From Streptomyces xanthophaeus (lineage in GTDB: Bacteria; Actinomycetota; Actinomycetes; Streptomycetales; Streptomycetaceae): 64,000 nt of DNA. The stretch spans positions 62,001 through 126,000 of the forward strand of contig NZ_JOFT01000013.1 in the NCBI RefSeq assembly GCF_000725805.1, given 5' to 3'. Positions 16,899-25,638 of the stretch are shown piece after piece (the stretch's first letter is position 1; every line of letters begins with the position of its first letter). Position numbers and translations under genes: made by a program. The notes under the pieces are model-generated. The model saw nothing but the letters and a program-made list of their open reading frames with translations, ran no database searches and was not told the origin of the DNA.

Positions 16899-17342
16899 AT
16901 GTCATTCGATGAGGAATGGGCAGAGCTGAGGTCAGCGGCCGCCCAGAACCGGACTGCGATGCGGCTCGATCAGCTGGATCCCCGAGGAGGCGGCGGACCG
17001 GGGCCACAGGGGGATCTGGTGGTCGCCCGGAAGGACCTGGCGGCAATCGGCGATGCGGCATTCACACTGCGGCAGAGGCTCGCCACCGACGGGGACCACG
17101 CCAAGGCGAGCACGCACGAGGCGGCAGGCACCCTGAAGAAGGACTTCGCCCTGGGCGCCGCCCTCTCGACGGTCGCGGAGAAGTGGCACGACCAGGTCGG
17201 CACCTTGCTGGATGCCTGCGCCCACGTCTCCAACCACCTGGACTACACACAGAAGGCCCATGCGGGCGACGCGTACTGGCTTGCCACGCAGTTCAAGTTC
17301 GGCGCCCTGGACAAGGGCTTCGAGGAAGGGGCGCAGCGCTGA
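16899..17342 (+). CDS. WXG100-like hypothetical protein
   Basis: The 147-residue protein is mostly helical by composition (FALGAALSTVAEKWHDQVGTLLDACAHVSNHLDYT). It resembles streptomycete WXG100/ESX-like small proteins encoded just before large helical proteins. No enzymatic motif, signal peptide or membrane helix is visible. Its TGA overlaps the ATG of the next gene (ATGA-type), so the two are translationally coupled. Role inferred as partner of the downstream protein; uncertain. Confidence 0.7.
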   Translation: MSFDEEWAELRSAAAQNRTAMRLDQLDPRGGGGPGPQGDLVVARKDLAAIGDAAFTLRQRLATDGDHAKASTHEAAGTLKKDFALGAALSTVAEKWHDQVGTLLDACAHVSNHLDYTQKAHAGDAYWLATQFKFGALDKGFEEGAQR

Positions 17343-18499
17343 TGGATCTGGACGCATTGCGTTTCGCGGACTTCTCGAAGCTGTCCACCGCGGTGGCCGA
17401 CTGGACGGCCATGGCCACGAAGCTGTGGGAGTTGGAGCCGGATGCCCGAGGCGACCTCGGCGGGAAGGCGGCCAAGGCCGAATGGGCGGGCGTGAATGCG
17501 ACCGTGACCCGGGAGTTCATCGGCAAGACCGCCAAGGAATTCAGCGACGCCGCCACCGAGGCCACCAGCATCGGAAACATCCTGCGGGACACCCACAGCG
17601 AGCTCGTCGACTACAAGAAGCGGCTGAACGAGGCCATTTCACGCGGCCTGGAAAAGAACCTGACCGTGGTTCCGACGGGTGGCGGGTTCACCGTCACCAT
17701 GAACGTCCACCCCGACCGTGCGGTCAAGGGCACCACTGTGCCCGAGCACACCGAGGCCGACGCCACCGCCTTGCGCGACGAAGTGCAGAGGATTCTGGAA
17801 GGGGCGACCGAGAGCGACACGACTGCGGCACGGGCTCTGACGATGCTGGTCCGCCAGACCCCGTACGGGTTCTCCGACGCCGCCTACTACGACCGAGACC
17901 AGGCCGCGAACGCCGTGAAGGACGCCGACCGGGTCGCGAAACTCCTGGGTACCAAGGGTGACGGCATGTCCCCGGAGGAGTTCGACATGCTCAACCGCGA
18001 CGTCGCCAAGTACAAGGACGACCGGCTCTTCCAGGAGAAACTGGCCACCACGATCGGCCCGCGCGGCCTGCTCGACTTCTGGGCCGACCTGGCCGATCCC
18101 TCCGACGGCGGCACCCTGCAGCGCTCACGCCATGACCAGCTCGGAGACTTCCAGCGCAACCTCTCCCTCACCCTGGCGGGCGCCACCCGGTCCGACAGCC
18201 CGGCCATGCACACCTGGGAGAACGACATGGTCAAGCTGGGCGAGGAGCGCATCCAGACTCGCGGCAGCCAGGTCTGCGGCTACCAGGTGATGAGCAGCCT
18301 CATGCGCAGCGGTGACGGGGACAACCGCTTCTTGCAGGACTACGGCAACGCGCTCGTCGCGACCGAGAAGAAGAGGGAGAGACTGGGACCTGACCGGACT
18401 CCGCGGGCACCAGAGGCTGTGATCACCGTTTGCTCGGACCGCCGTTCACCGGGGTCGGCGGGTGGTCCTGGGTGTCGGCGGCGTGGAGGACTTCGCTGA
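17342..18499 (+). CDS. truncated large helical protein, partner of the WXG100-like protein
   Basis: The protein begins MDLDALRFADFSKLSTAVADW and has WAGVNATVTREFIGKTAKEF and similar helical segments, typical of a streptomycete family of large proteins that I recall as roughly 700 residues or more. Homology-like sequence continues to about residue 345 (YGNALVATEKK). The last 40 residues are low-quality Arg/Gly/Pro sequence that reads backwards through the 3' end of the decarboxylase gene. The C-terminal half appears lost at a junction near 18380. It could belong to a secreted or polymorphic-toxin-like system; function unknown. Confidence 0.7.
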   Translation: MDLDALRFADFSKLSTAVADWTAMATKLWELEPDARGDLGGKAAKAEWAGVNATVTREFIGKTAKEFSDAATEATSIGNILRDTHSELVDYKKRLNEAISRGLEKNLTVVPTGGGFTVTMNVHPDRAVKGTTVPEHTEADATALRDEVQRILEGATESDTTAARALTMLVRQTPYGFSDAAYYDRDQAANAVKDADRVAKLLGTKGDGMSPEEFDMLNRDVAKYKDDRLFQEKLATTIGPRGLLDFWADLADPSDGGTLQRSRHDQLGDFQRNLSLTLAGATRSDSPAMHTWENDMVKLGEERIQTRGSQVCGYQVMSSLMRSGDGDNRFLQDYGNALVATEKKRERLGPDRTPRAPEAVITVCSDRRSPGSAGGPGCRRRGGLR

Positions 18500-19955
18500 T
18501 CAGGAGGTCGAGGTCGTCGGTGGTGGTCCTGTAGTTGCACATGCACGCACGGAGGACGGTGCGGCCTCGCGTGGCGACGGTGGCGAGGTAGGCGCGTCCG
18601 TTGTCCTGTACGCGGCGTGCGACGGCGGTGTGAAGGGTGTCCGGGTCTCCCTCGCCGGGGTCGGCGATGCGGAAGCAGACAACCGGCCAGGGACCGCCGG
18701 CCACGAGTTGGAGCCGGGGTTCCGCGGAGATCCTGTCGCGTAGCTGGTCGGCGAGTGTGAGGTAGTGCTCGATCAGGGTGGTGACGCCCCCGCGCCCGAG
18801 GTGGTTGAGGGTGGCCCACAGGGCCAGGGCCCGGGTGCCGGGCCGGGTCAGCTCGATGGTGGCGTGGGAGAGCCAGGGCTGGGCGTCCTGTTCGCCCGGG
18901 GTGAGGTAGGAGGCATGGTGGGCGAAGGCCGTGTGCAGGTGCTCGGGGTCGGGGACCAGGAGGGCTCCGCAGCCCACTGGCACGCTGAGCGTCTTGTGCG
19001 GGTCCACGGTCAGGGAGTCGACGCCTCCGATGCCCTGGTAGAGGGGGGCCAAGGCGGGGACGGCGGCTCCGAGGCCGCCCCAGGCGCCGTCGGCGTGGTG
19101 CCACATCCCGGTGTTCCGGCACAGGTCGGTGACGGGTTCGAGGGGATCGACGGCGCCGGTGGCGGTGGTGCCGAGTGTGGTGACGGTGCAGAAGGGCAGC
19201 AGGCCCGCGTCCAAGTCGGCGGTGACCGCGGCGCGCAGCGCGGCGGGGTCCAGGCGGTCGTACGCGTCGGTGGGGACGGGCCGAAGCCGGTGGGCCGGCA
19301 GACCGATGCAGGCGGCGGCCTTGGTGACGGACATGTGCGCCTGGGCGCTGTAGTAGAGGGTGAGGCGGGCGTGGTCGCGGTCGTAGGCGGGGCCGTCGCC
19401 GGAACCGCGGCGGGTGAGGAACCAGGTGCGGGCGGTGGCCAGGGCGAGCATGTTGGCCATGGAGCCGCCGCTGGTCAGGACTCCGCCCGTGGTGTCGGGC
19501 AGCCCGGCCAGGCCGGCGAGCATGCGGACGGTGCCGCGTTCCAGGTCCATGAGGGCGTTCTCGCCCATTCCGCAGGTCGCGTTGATGGCGGAGGCCAGCA
19601 GTTCCGCGACGAGACCGGCGGGTGCGGGTGGGGAGTTGACCCAGGCGAAGAACGCGGGGTGTCCGTTGCCGGTGGGATGCGGGGCGATCTCGTCCCGTAC
19701 GAAGTCCAGTACCCGTCCCAGTTCTTGACCAGTCTCGGCGAGCGACACCTCGCGCAACCGCGCCCGGTGGGCCGGAGCCATGGGACGGGACACCGCGTTC
19801 GCCGGGAGGTCGGTCAGGTACTGGGACACCCACTCCGCCGCGAAGACGAGCTCGTCCCGCAGCGTCTTCGGGTGTACCGAGGGCAGCAGGTGCCCCAGGG
19901 GCGAAACGGTGTCCTTGTACTGGGCCGGTTCCAGGTAAGGCGAGTTGTGGGCCAT
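18423..19955 (-). CDS. PLP-dependent group II amino-acid decarboxylase
   Basis: The 510-residue protein shows the group II decarboxylase / aromatic amino-acid decarboxylase fold. Visible signatures are GVLTSGGSMANMLAL, the Asp-containing HHADGAWGG segment and the PLP-binding Lys in VDPHKTLSVP. The likely reaction is decarboxylation of an amino acid to an amine; the substrate cannot be told. The start MAHNSPYLEP at 19955 is preferred over an upstream in-frame ATG that would add residues of poor quality. Its 3' end overlaps the tail of the truncated gene on the other strand. No 14-bp palindrome was noticed upstream, so its link to the dormancy-type regulon is unproven. Confidence 0.88.
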   Translation of the reverse strand: MAHNSPYLEPAQYKDTVSPLGHLLPSVHPKTLRDELVFAAEWVSQYLTDLPANAVSRPMAPAHRARLREVSLAETGQELGRVLDFVRDEIAPHPTGNGHPAFFAWVNSPPAPAGLVAELLASAINATCGMGENALMDLERGTVRMLAGLAGLPDTTGGVLTSGGSMANMLALATARTWFLTRRGSGDGPAYDRDHARLTLYYSAQAHMSVTKAAACIGLPAHRLRPVPTDAYDRLDPAALRAAVTADLDAGLLPFCTVTTLGTTATGAVDPLEPVTDLCRNTGMWHHADGAWGGLGAAVPALAPLYQGIGGVDSLTVDPHKTLSVPVGCGALLVPDPEHLHTAFAHHASYLTPGEQDAQPWLSHATIELTRPGTRALALWATLNHLGRGGVTTLIEHYLTLADQLRDRISAEPRLQLVAGGPWPVVCFRIADPGEGDPDTLHTAVARRVQDNGRAYLATVATRGRTVLRACMCNYRTTTDDLDLLISEVLHAADTQDHPPTPVNGGPSKR

Positions 19956-20124
19956 GGCGGCGGAAAAACCCTTCGTCGTCACAAGGCCCCAGGTCAACGC
20001 ACCAAGGACCATGATCCTAACGAGTTGTCCCACTGGACGACACGCGAGGCGAGAAGCCGAACAGGAGGGCGGATAAACGCTCCTGCCCGAGAGCCGTGAA
20101 CTACAACTCACCGCGTCGGCAGCA

Positions 20125-22833
20125 TCACTTCGTCTCGTCTTCCCAGCGTTCGGTCAGTGCCGCGCGGCCGGCTTCGAGACGGGCCACCGGGACCCGGAAC
20201 GGTGAGCAGGAGACGTAGTCGAGGCCCGCGTGGTGGAAGAAGTGCACGGAGGCCGGGTCTCCCCCGTGTTCCCCACAGACGCCGATCTTGAGGTCGGGCC
20301 GGGCGGCGCGGCCTTCGCGGATCGCGATCTCCACGAGGCGTCCGACGCCTTCCCGGTCGATCGTCTCGAACGGGGAGGTCGGGAAGATGCCCTTGTCGAG
20401 GTAGGCGGAGAAGAACGCCGCTTCGACGTCGTCGCGGGAGAAGCCCCAAGTGGTCTGTGTCAGGTCGTTCGTTCCGAAGGAGAAGAACTCCGCCTCCGTC
20501 GCAATGCGGCCGGCCGTCAGGGCGGCCCTGGGCAGTTCGATCATGGTTCCGACCGGGCAGGTCACGGTCACGCCCGTCTCGTGTGCGACTGTGGACAGCA
20601 CCGCCTCCACCTCCTCTTTCACGAGGTGGAGCTCCTCGACCGCCCCGACGAGCGGGACCATGATCTCGGCTCGGGGATCGCCGCCCACCCGCTTGCGCGC
20701 CACGACGGCCTCGGCGATGGCGCGCACCTGCATGGCGACAAGTCCCGGTACGACCAGGCCCAGCCGGACCCCGCGCAGGCCGAGCATGGGGTTCTCCTCA
20801 TGCGTACGCGTGACGGCGGCCAGTAGCTCCCGGTCACGCGGGGTGGCCGCCCGGCCCAGCGCTTCGTCCCGCGCGAGGCGTACGGCCAGCTCCGTGCGGT
20901 CGGGCAGAAACTCGTGCAGGGGCGGGTCGAGCAGCCGGATGGTGACGGGCAGGCCGTCCATGGCGGCGAGGATTCCGGTGAAGTCTTCGCGCTGCAACGG
21001 CAGGAGTGCGGCGAGCGCCGCGTCCCGTTCCGCATCGGTGCGGGCCAGGATCATGGCCTCCACCAGCGGACGACGGTCTCCGAGGAACATGTGCTCGGTG
21101 CGGCAGAGGCCGATTCCCTGCGCGCCGAAACGGCGTGCACGGGCCGCGTCCTGCGGCGTGTCGGCGTTCGCCCGCACCTCCAGCCGCCGGACGCCGTCGG
21201 CGTGCACCATGAGCCGGTGCACTTCGGCACAGTCCTGTTGCCCGGCGTTGTCCGCCGGCTCCCGGGCCTCGTCGAAGTAGCGCACGACCTCGGATTCGAC
21301 CAGCGGTACGGCGCCGAGGCGGACCGTCCCGTCGAAGCCGTCAACGGAGATCATCTCGCCCTCCGGCACGATTACTTCACCGGCTACGAACCGGCGCGCG
21401 TGCGGATCCACGGACAGCGCGTCGGCGCCGCAGACGCAGACTTTCCCCATGCCCCGCGCGACGACCGCCGCATGGCTGGTCTTGCCGCCCCGGCTGGTGA
21501 GCACCGCCTGGGCGGCGAGCATGCCCGGCAGGTCGTCGGGGGTGGTCTCCTGCCGTACCAGTACGACCTTCTCGCCGGAGGCAGCCCTGCGGACCGCTTC
21601 CGCGGAGTCGAACACGACCGCGCCCACGGCGGCTCCGGGCGACGCCGCTACGCCCCGTGCGATGACCGGAGCCGCGGCCTCGGTGTCGAACCGGGGGAAC
21701 ATCAGGTGGGCGAGCTTGGCGCCGTCGACCCGGCCCAGCGCTTCGTCCGCCGAGATGAGGCCCTCTTCGGCCAGTTGCGAGGCGATGCTGAAGGCGGCCT
21801 GCGCGGTGCGCTTGCCGACCCGGGTCTGGAGCATCCACAGGGTGCCGTGCTCGATGGTGAACTCGATGTCGCACAGGTCCCTGTAGTGCTCTTCCAGCTG
21901 CCCCATGTGTGTGCGCAGCTGCTGGAACGAGGCCGGGTCCAGGGCGGCCAGTTCGTGCAGCGGCACGGTGTTGCGGACGCCCGAGACGACGTCCTCGCCC
22001 TGTGCGTTGGCGAGGTAGTCGCCGTAGAGGCCGCGGCGGCCGGTGGCCGGGTCGCGGGTGAAGGCGACGCCGCTGCCGGAATCCGTACCGAGGTTCCCGA
22101 ACACCATCCGCTGGATGGTGACCGCCGTGCCGAGGTCGTCCGCGATGTGTTCGCGGTGGCGGTAGAGGCGGGCGCGCTCGCCGTTCCACGAGGTGAAGAC
22201 GGCGAGGATCGCCTCGCGGAGTTGTTCGCGCGGATCCTGCGGGAACGTGCGACCGGTCCGCTCGAGGACGAGGTCCTTGAAGGACTCGACGATCCGGATG
22301 AGGTCGCAGGTGTCCAGCCCGGAGTCGTCCGTGACGTGGTGCTGCTCCTTGACGCGCCGGAGCACGTCCTCGAACAGTGCGCCGTCGACTCCCATGACGA
22401 CGCTTGCGAACATCTGTACGAGTCGACGGTAGGAGTCCCAGGCGAAGCGCTCCCGCTCCGGCGTCTTGGCCAGTCCGAGCACCGACAGGTCGTTGAGGCC
22501 GATGTCGAGGATGGTCTCCATCATGCCCGGCATGGAGAAGCGTGCCCCCGAGCGGACCGACAGCAGCAGCGGGTCGTCGACCTGTCCCAGCCTCTTTCCG
22601 GTGGCCCGCTCCAGCGCTGCCAGGTGTTCACCGATCTGGCGGTCGAGGTCCTCCGGCGGCTCGCCGGTGGCCAGGAAGGCCCGGCAGGCCTCGGTGGTGA
22701 TGGTGAAGCCGGGCGGAACGGGCAGTCCCATGCGTGCCATCTCCGCCAGGTTGGCGCCCTTGCCGCCGAGCAGGTCGGCCATGTCACGGCTGCCCTCGGC
22801 GAAGTCGTACACGTAGGAACCCCTGGAACCCAT
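20125..22833 (-). CDS. ppdK: pyruvate, phosphate dikinase
   Basis: The 902-residue enzyme interconverts pyruvate + ATP + Pi and phosphoenolpyruvate + AMP + PPi. The N-terminal nucleotide-binding domain shows LLGGKGANLAEMARMGLPVPPGF, the central phospho-His domain GGKTSHAAVVARGMGK, and the C-terminal TIM barrel ends with GVCGEHGGDP. A GTG nine bases upstream (22842) has a better-spaced GAGGAG ribosome site and may be the true start, adding MAV. Two 14-bp palindromes lie 73-106 bases upstream. In low-energy or anoxic cells the enzyme can run toward ATP from PPi; direction here is inference. Confidence 0.95.
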   Translation of the reverse strand: MGSRGSYVYDFAEGSRDMADLLGGKGANLAEMARMGLPVPPGFTITTEACRAFLATGEPPEDLDRQIGEHLAALERATGKRLGQVDDPLLLSVRSGARFSMPGMMETILDIGLNDLSVLGLAKTPERERFAWDSYRRLVQMFASVVMGVDGALFEDVLRRVKEQHHVTDDSGLDTCDLIRIVESFKDLVLERTGRTFPQDPREQLREAILAVFTSWNGERARLYRHREHIADDLGTAVTIQRMVFGNLGTDSGSGVAFTRDPATGRRGLYGDYLANAQGEDVVSGVRNTVPLHELAALDPASFQQLRTHMGQLEEHYRDLCDIEFTIEHGTLWMLQTRVGKRTAQAAFSIASQLAEEGLISADEALGRVDGAKLAHLMFPRFDTEAAAPVIARGVAASPGAAVGAVVFDSAEAVRRAASGEKVVLVRQETTPDDLPGMLAAQAVLTSRGGKTSHAAVVARGMGKVCVCGADALSVDPHARRFVAGEVIVPEGEMISVDGFDGTVRLGAVPLVESEVVRYFDEAREPADNAGQQDCAEVHRLMVHADGVRRLEVRANADTPQDAARARRFGAQGIGLCRTEHMFLGDRRPLVEAMILARTDAERDAALAALLPLQREDFTGILAAMDGLPVTIRLLDPPLHEFLPDRTELAVRLARDEALGRAATPRDRELLAAVTRTHEENPMLGLRGVRLGLVVPGLVAMQVRAIAEAVVARKRVGGDPRAEIMVPLVGAVEELHLVKEEVEAVLSTVAHETGVTVTCPVGTMIELPRAALTAGRIATEAEFFSFGTNDLTQTTWGFSRDDVEAAFFSAYLDKGIFPTSPFETIDREGVGRLVEIAIREGRAARPDLKIGVCGEHGGDPASVHFFHHAGLDYVSCSPFRVPVARLEAGRAALTERWEDETK

Positions 22834-22905
22834 GACTGCCACCAGTCTCCTCGGCGGAACGGTGCTCTTGCTCCCACACTGGCTGACCGGCGCCGCCTTC
22901 CAGAG

Positions 22906-22939
22906 GGGCCGGACGGCCCTTCCTGGGGACACCCGGCCC
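22906..22939. promoter_or_regulatory. tandem 14-bp palindromes upstream of ppdK
   Basis: GGGCCGGACGGCCC (22906-22919) and GGGACACCCGGCCC (22926-22939) fit the window-wide consensus GGGCCGAWCGGYCC. Their starts are 20 bases apart. They precede the minus-strand ppdK start by 73-106 bases. Inferred to be DosR-like regulator boxes. Confidence 0.7.
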
Positions 22940-22949
22940 CCAGGTCGGC

Positions 22950-24662
22950 TCAGGCCTGCTCGGTCCCGGCTTCCCGGCTCCAGGCACGGTAGGCCTCCAG
23001 AGCGGTGGGCAGGGTCGGGTAGATCCTGCTCGCGCCCACCGAGGCGGTGAGCCCGTACGCGTCCAGGTCCTCGCGGAGATCCTGTTTGACCCGGGCCAGA
23101 GCGAAGACGATTCCGCGGTGCTCCAGTTCCTGGCGGAGTGCGTCCACGGCGTCCATGGCGGTGATGTCCACCTCGACGTTCGCCTCGGTGTTGAGGACGA
23201 ACCACCGGGCCGCGGGCTCCTGTTCGTCGACGGCGGCCAGGGCCCGGCGGCGGAAGTTCTCCGCGTTGGCGAAGAACAGCGGCGAGTCGTAGCGGTAGAT
23301 CAGCAGCCCGGGAACGGTCCGCGCCGTCGGGTAGTCGTCCACGTCGTGCATGCCGGCGAGCCCGGGGACCATCCCCTCCACCGCATCGTGCGGACGCGCC
23401 ACGCGGGCCAGCAGCTCCGCGACGGACAGCGCCACGGCGACGAGGACGCCGTACAGGATGCCGAGGGCGAGCACGCCCACGAGGCATCCCACGGCCAGCA
23501 GCAGCTCGCGCCGGCGAAAGGCCGCCAGGCGTCGGAACTCACTGACCTCGACCAGCCGGACCGCGGCATAGACGACGATGGCGCCGAGCACGGCACTCGG
23601 CGTGTGGGCCAGGAGGGGACCCAGGAAGAGCAGGACCAGCAGCACCACGAGCGCGGCGAAGAGGGAGTAGGCCTGGCTCCTGGCCTTCGAGGACTGGGCG
23701 AGGGCGGTCCGACTGGCGCTGCTGCTGACGGGGAACCCGTGGAGGACACCCGCTCCGAGGTTCGCCGCCCCCAGAGCCAGGAGTTCGCGATTGGGTTCCA
23801 GCGACCGCGGATCCGCCCGGGACGCGAAGGCCCGGGCGGTCAGGATCACGTCCGAGTATCCGACGAGCAGGACACCCAGCGCGGGGACCACCAGCTGGGT
23901 CAGGTCGCCGAGCGGTGGAAGCCCCGGCAGCGGCAGCCCGGAGGGTACCGCTCCGATCACGGGGATCCCGTACCTGTGGTCGAGTCCGAACGCGGCCACC
24001 GCGGCGGTGCCGAGGACCAGGGCGAGCAGGGGGCGAGGAAGGAGAGGCCAGTGCCCCGGCAGGACGAAGAGCAAGGCGAGGACGGCCAGAGCCAGGCAGG
24101 CGGTCGGCCAGTGGACGTGCCCGGCGTTCATGACGAAGGAGTACAGCTTCGGCAGGAAGTCCGCGCCCGTCGTGCGCACTCCGGTGAGCCTGGGCAGCTG
24201 GTCGACGACCATGATCAGGGCAACCCCGGCCAGGTAGCCGACGAGTACGGGCCGCGAGAGCAGATCCGCGAGGAATCCCAGCCGCACGGCCCAGGCCACC
24301 AGGAACAGGAGGCCTACGACCACCGCGAGAGCGGCCGCGAGCACGGCATACCGGCCCGGGTCCCCGCCGGCGAGCGGCCCGACGGCGGCGGCGGTCATCA
24401 GCGCGGTGGTCGACTCGGGTCCGACCGACAGCAGCCGCGAGGACCCGATCAGGGCGTAGAGCACGATCGCGGGCAGCACGGCCCAGAGTCCCGCGACCGG
24501 CGGGAGCCCGGCCACGGCGGCGTACGCCATGACCTGCGGCACCAGGTAGGCGGCGACGGTGACGCCGGCGAGCGCGTCCCGCCCGAGCCAGGACCGCTCG
24601 TACCCCTGGAGGCCGTGCGGCAGGAAGGACGATCTTCCACGCCCGGACATCGGTCTCCTCAC
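22950..24662 (-). CDS. SulP-family anion transporter with STAS domain
   Basis: The 570-residue protein has about 11-12 transmembrane helices beginning around residue 30 (AGVTVAAYLVPQVMAYAAVAG, the SulP signature region). A C-terminal STAS domain (about residues 440-560) contains FANAENFRRR and DITAMDAVDAL. The family imports sulfate or bicarbonate/other anions. A SulP protein (Rv1739c) is also a member of the mycobacterial DosR regulon. The gene lies 42 bases downstream of the ppk2-like gene in the same direction, so they may be co-transcribed. Confidence 0.93.
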   Translation of the reverse strand: MRRPMSGRGRSSFLPHGLQGYERSWLGRDALAGVTVAAYLVPQVMAYAAVAGLPPVAGLWAVLPAIVLYALIGSSRLLSVGPESTTALMTAAAVGPLAGGDPGRYAVLAAALAVVVGLLFLVAWAVRLGFLADLLSRPVLVGYLAGVALIMVVDQLPRLTGVRTTGADFLPKLYSFVMNAGHVHWPTACLALAVLALLFVLPGHWPLLPRPLLALVLGTAAVAAFGLDHRYGIPVIGAVPSGLPLPGLPPLGDLTQLVVPALGVLLVGYSDVILTARAFASRADPRSLEPNRELLALGAANLGAGVLHGFPVSSSASRTALAQSSKARSQAYSLFAALVVLLVLLFLGPLLAHTPSAVLGAIVVYAAVRLVEVSEFRRLAAFRRRELLLAVGCLVGVLALGILYGVLVAVALSVAELLARVARPHDAVEGMVPGLAGMHDVDDYPTARTVPGLLIYRYDSPLFFANAENFRRRALAAVDEQEPAARWFVLNTEANVEVDITAMDAVDALRQELEHRGIVFALARVKQDLREDLDAYGLTASVGASRIYPTLPTALEAYRAWSREAGTEQA

Positions 24663-24704
24663 GGATGGTGCCCCCTACAGTATCCGCCGGCCACTCTCCG
24701 CACC

Positions 24705-25499
24705 TCAGCCGTTCCCGAGCGTGGCCGCGTGGTCGGGTACGGCTGTCTGCAGCTCCTTGGACGGGCGCTCGTAGCCCGTGGAAGCGGGACGGGGCGGCAG
24801 GGTCAGCGAGGGCAGGGCCACGTCCGCATAAGGGACCGAGGACAGCAGGTGGGCGATCATGTTCAGCCTGGCGCTGCGCTTGTCGTCACTCTCGACGACG
24901 TACCACGGGGCGTCGGCGGTGTCCGTGTGGACGAGCATCTCGTCCTTGGCCCGCGAGTACGACTCCCAGCGGGTGAGGGATTCCAGATCCATCGGAGAGA
25001 GCTTCCACCGCCGCAGCGGGTCTTGGGCCCGGCGGCGGAAGCGTTCCTCCTGGACCGCGTCGCTCACGGAGAACCAGTACTTGCGGAGCAGGATCCCGTC
25101 CTCGACCAGCATGCGCTCGAAGACAGGGCATTGACGCAGGAAGCGCTGGTGCTCGGCCTGCGTACAGAATCCCATGACGTGTTCCACGCCGGCACGGTTG
25201 TACCAACTGCGGTCGAACAGGACGATCTCGCCGGCGGCGGGCAGGTGCTCGACGTACCGCTGGAAGTACCACTGGGTGCGCTCCCGCTCCGTCGGAGTGG
25301 GCAGAGCCGCGATGCGGGCGACGCGGGGGTTGAGGTGTTCGGCAACGCGCTTGATCGTGCCTCCCTTGCCGGCCGCGTCCCGGCCCTCGAAGACGACGAC
25401 GAGCCGGGCACCCCGTGCCCGCGTCCATTCCTGAAGCTTGACCAACTCCGTCTGGAGCCGCAGCAGCTCACTCTCGTAGACCGTCCTCTTCAGGCTCAT
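24705..25499 (-). CDS. ppk2: polyphosphate kinase 2 (PPK2)
   Basis: The 264-residue protein has the PPK2 Walker A motif EGRDAAGKGG, the lid/Walker B region FDRSWYNRAGVEHVMGF, and WKLSPMDLES. PPK2 enzymes transfer phosphate between polyphosphate and nucleotides, so it can regenerate ATP/GTP from polyP during energy limitation. The ATG at 25499 has a perfect GAGGAGG ribosome site upstream (reverse strand). It is divergent from the sensor kinase at 25639 and probably co-transcribed with the SulP gene. Confidence 0.94.
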   Translation of the reverse strand: MSLKRTVYESELLRLQTELVKLQEWTRARGARLVVVFEGRDAAGKGGTIKRVAEHLNPRVARIAALPTPTERERTQWYFQRYVEHLPAAGEIVLFDRSWYNRAGVEHVMGFCTQAEHQRFLRQCPVFERMLVEDGILLRKYWFSVSDAVQEERFRRRAQDPLRRWKLSPMDLESLTRWESYSRAKDEMLVHTDTADAPWYVVESDDKRSARLNMIAHLLSSVPYADVALPSLTLPPRPASTGYERPSKELQTAVPDHAATLGNG

Positions 25500-25568
25500 G
25501 GCCGTTTCCTCCTCGTCGTTGTCCGGTGCCGCGATCAAGTCAGTCAGGGCAGGCGTCCGCGCGCAACG

Positions 25569-25590
25569 ACGCCCCCCGGGGCCGGGGCGT
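25569..25590. promoter_or_regulatory. palindrome between ppk2 and the sensor kinase gene
   Basis: ACGCCCC (25569-25575) and GGGGCGT (25584-25590) flank CCGGGGCC, itself symmetric. It sits in the 139-base divergent promoter region of ppk2 and the GAF kinase. It does not fit the 14-bp dormancy-type consensus and may be a site for a different regulator or a hairpin in one transcript. Confidence 0.4.
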
Positions 25591-25638
25591 GTCGATACGC
25601 TGTCCCCCGGACGGGGCAGGCAGACGGAGGGGAAGCGC

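Noticed and set aside
20914..22992. 692-codon plus-strand frame opposite ppdK
   Set aside because: Antisense shadow; PPDK motifs on the minus strand are decisive.
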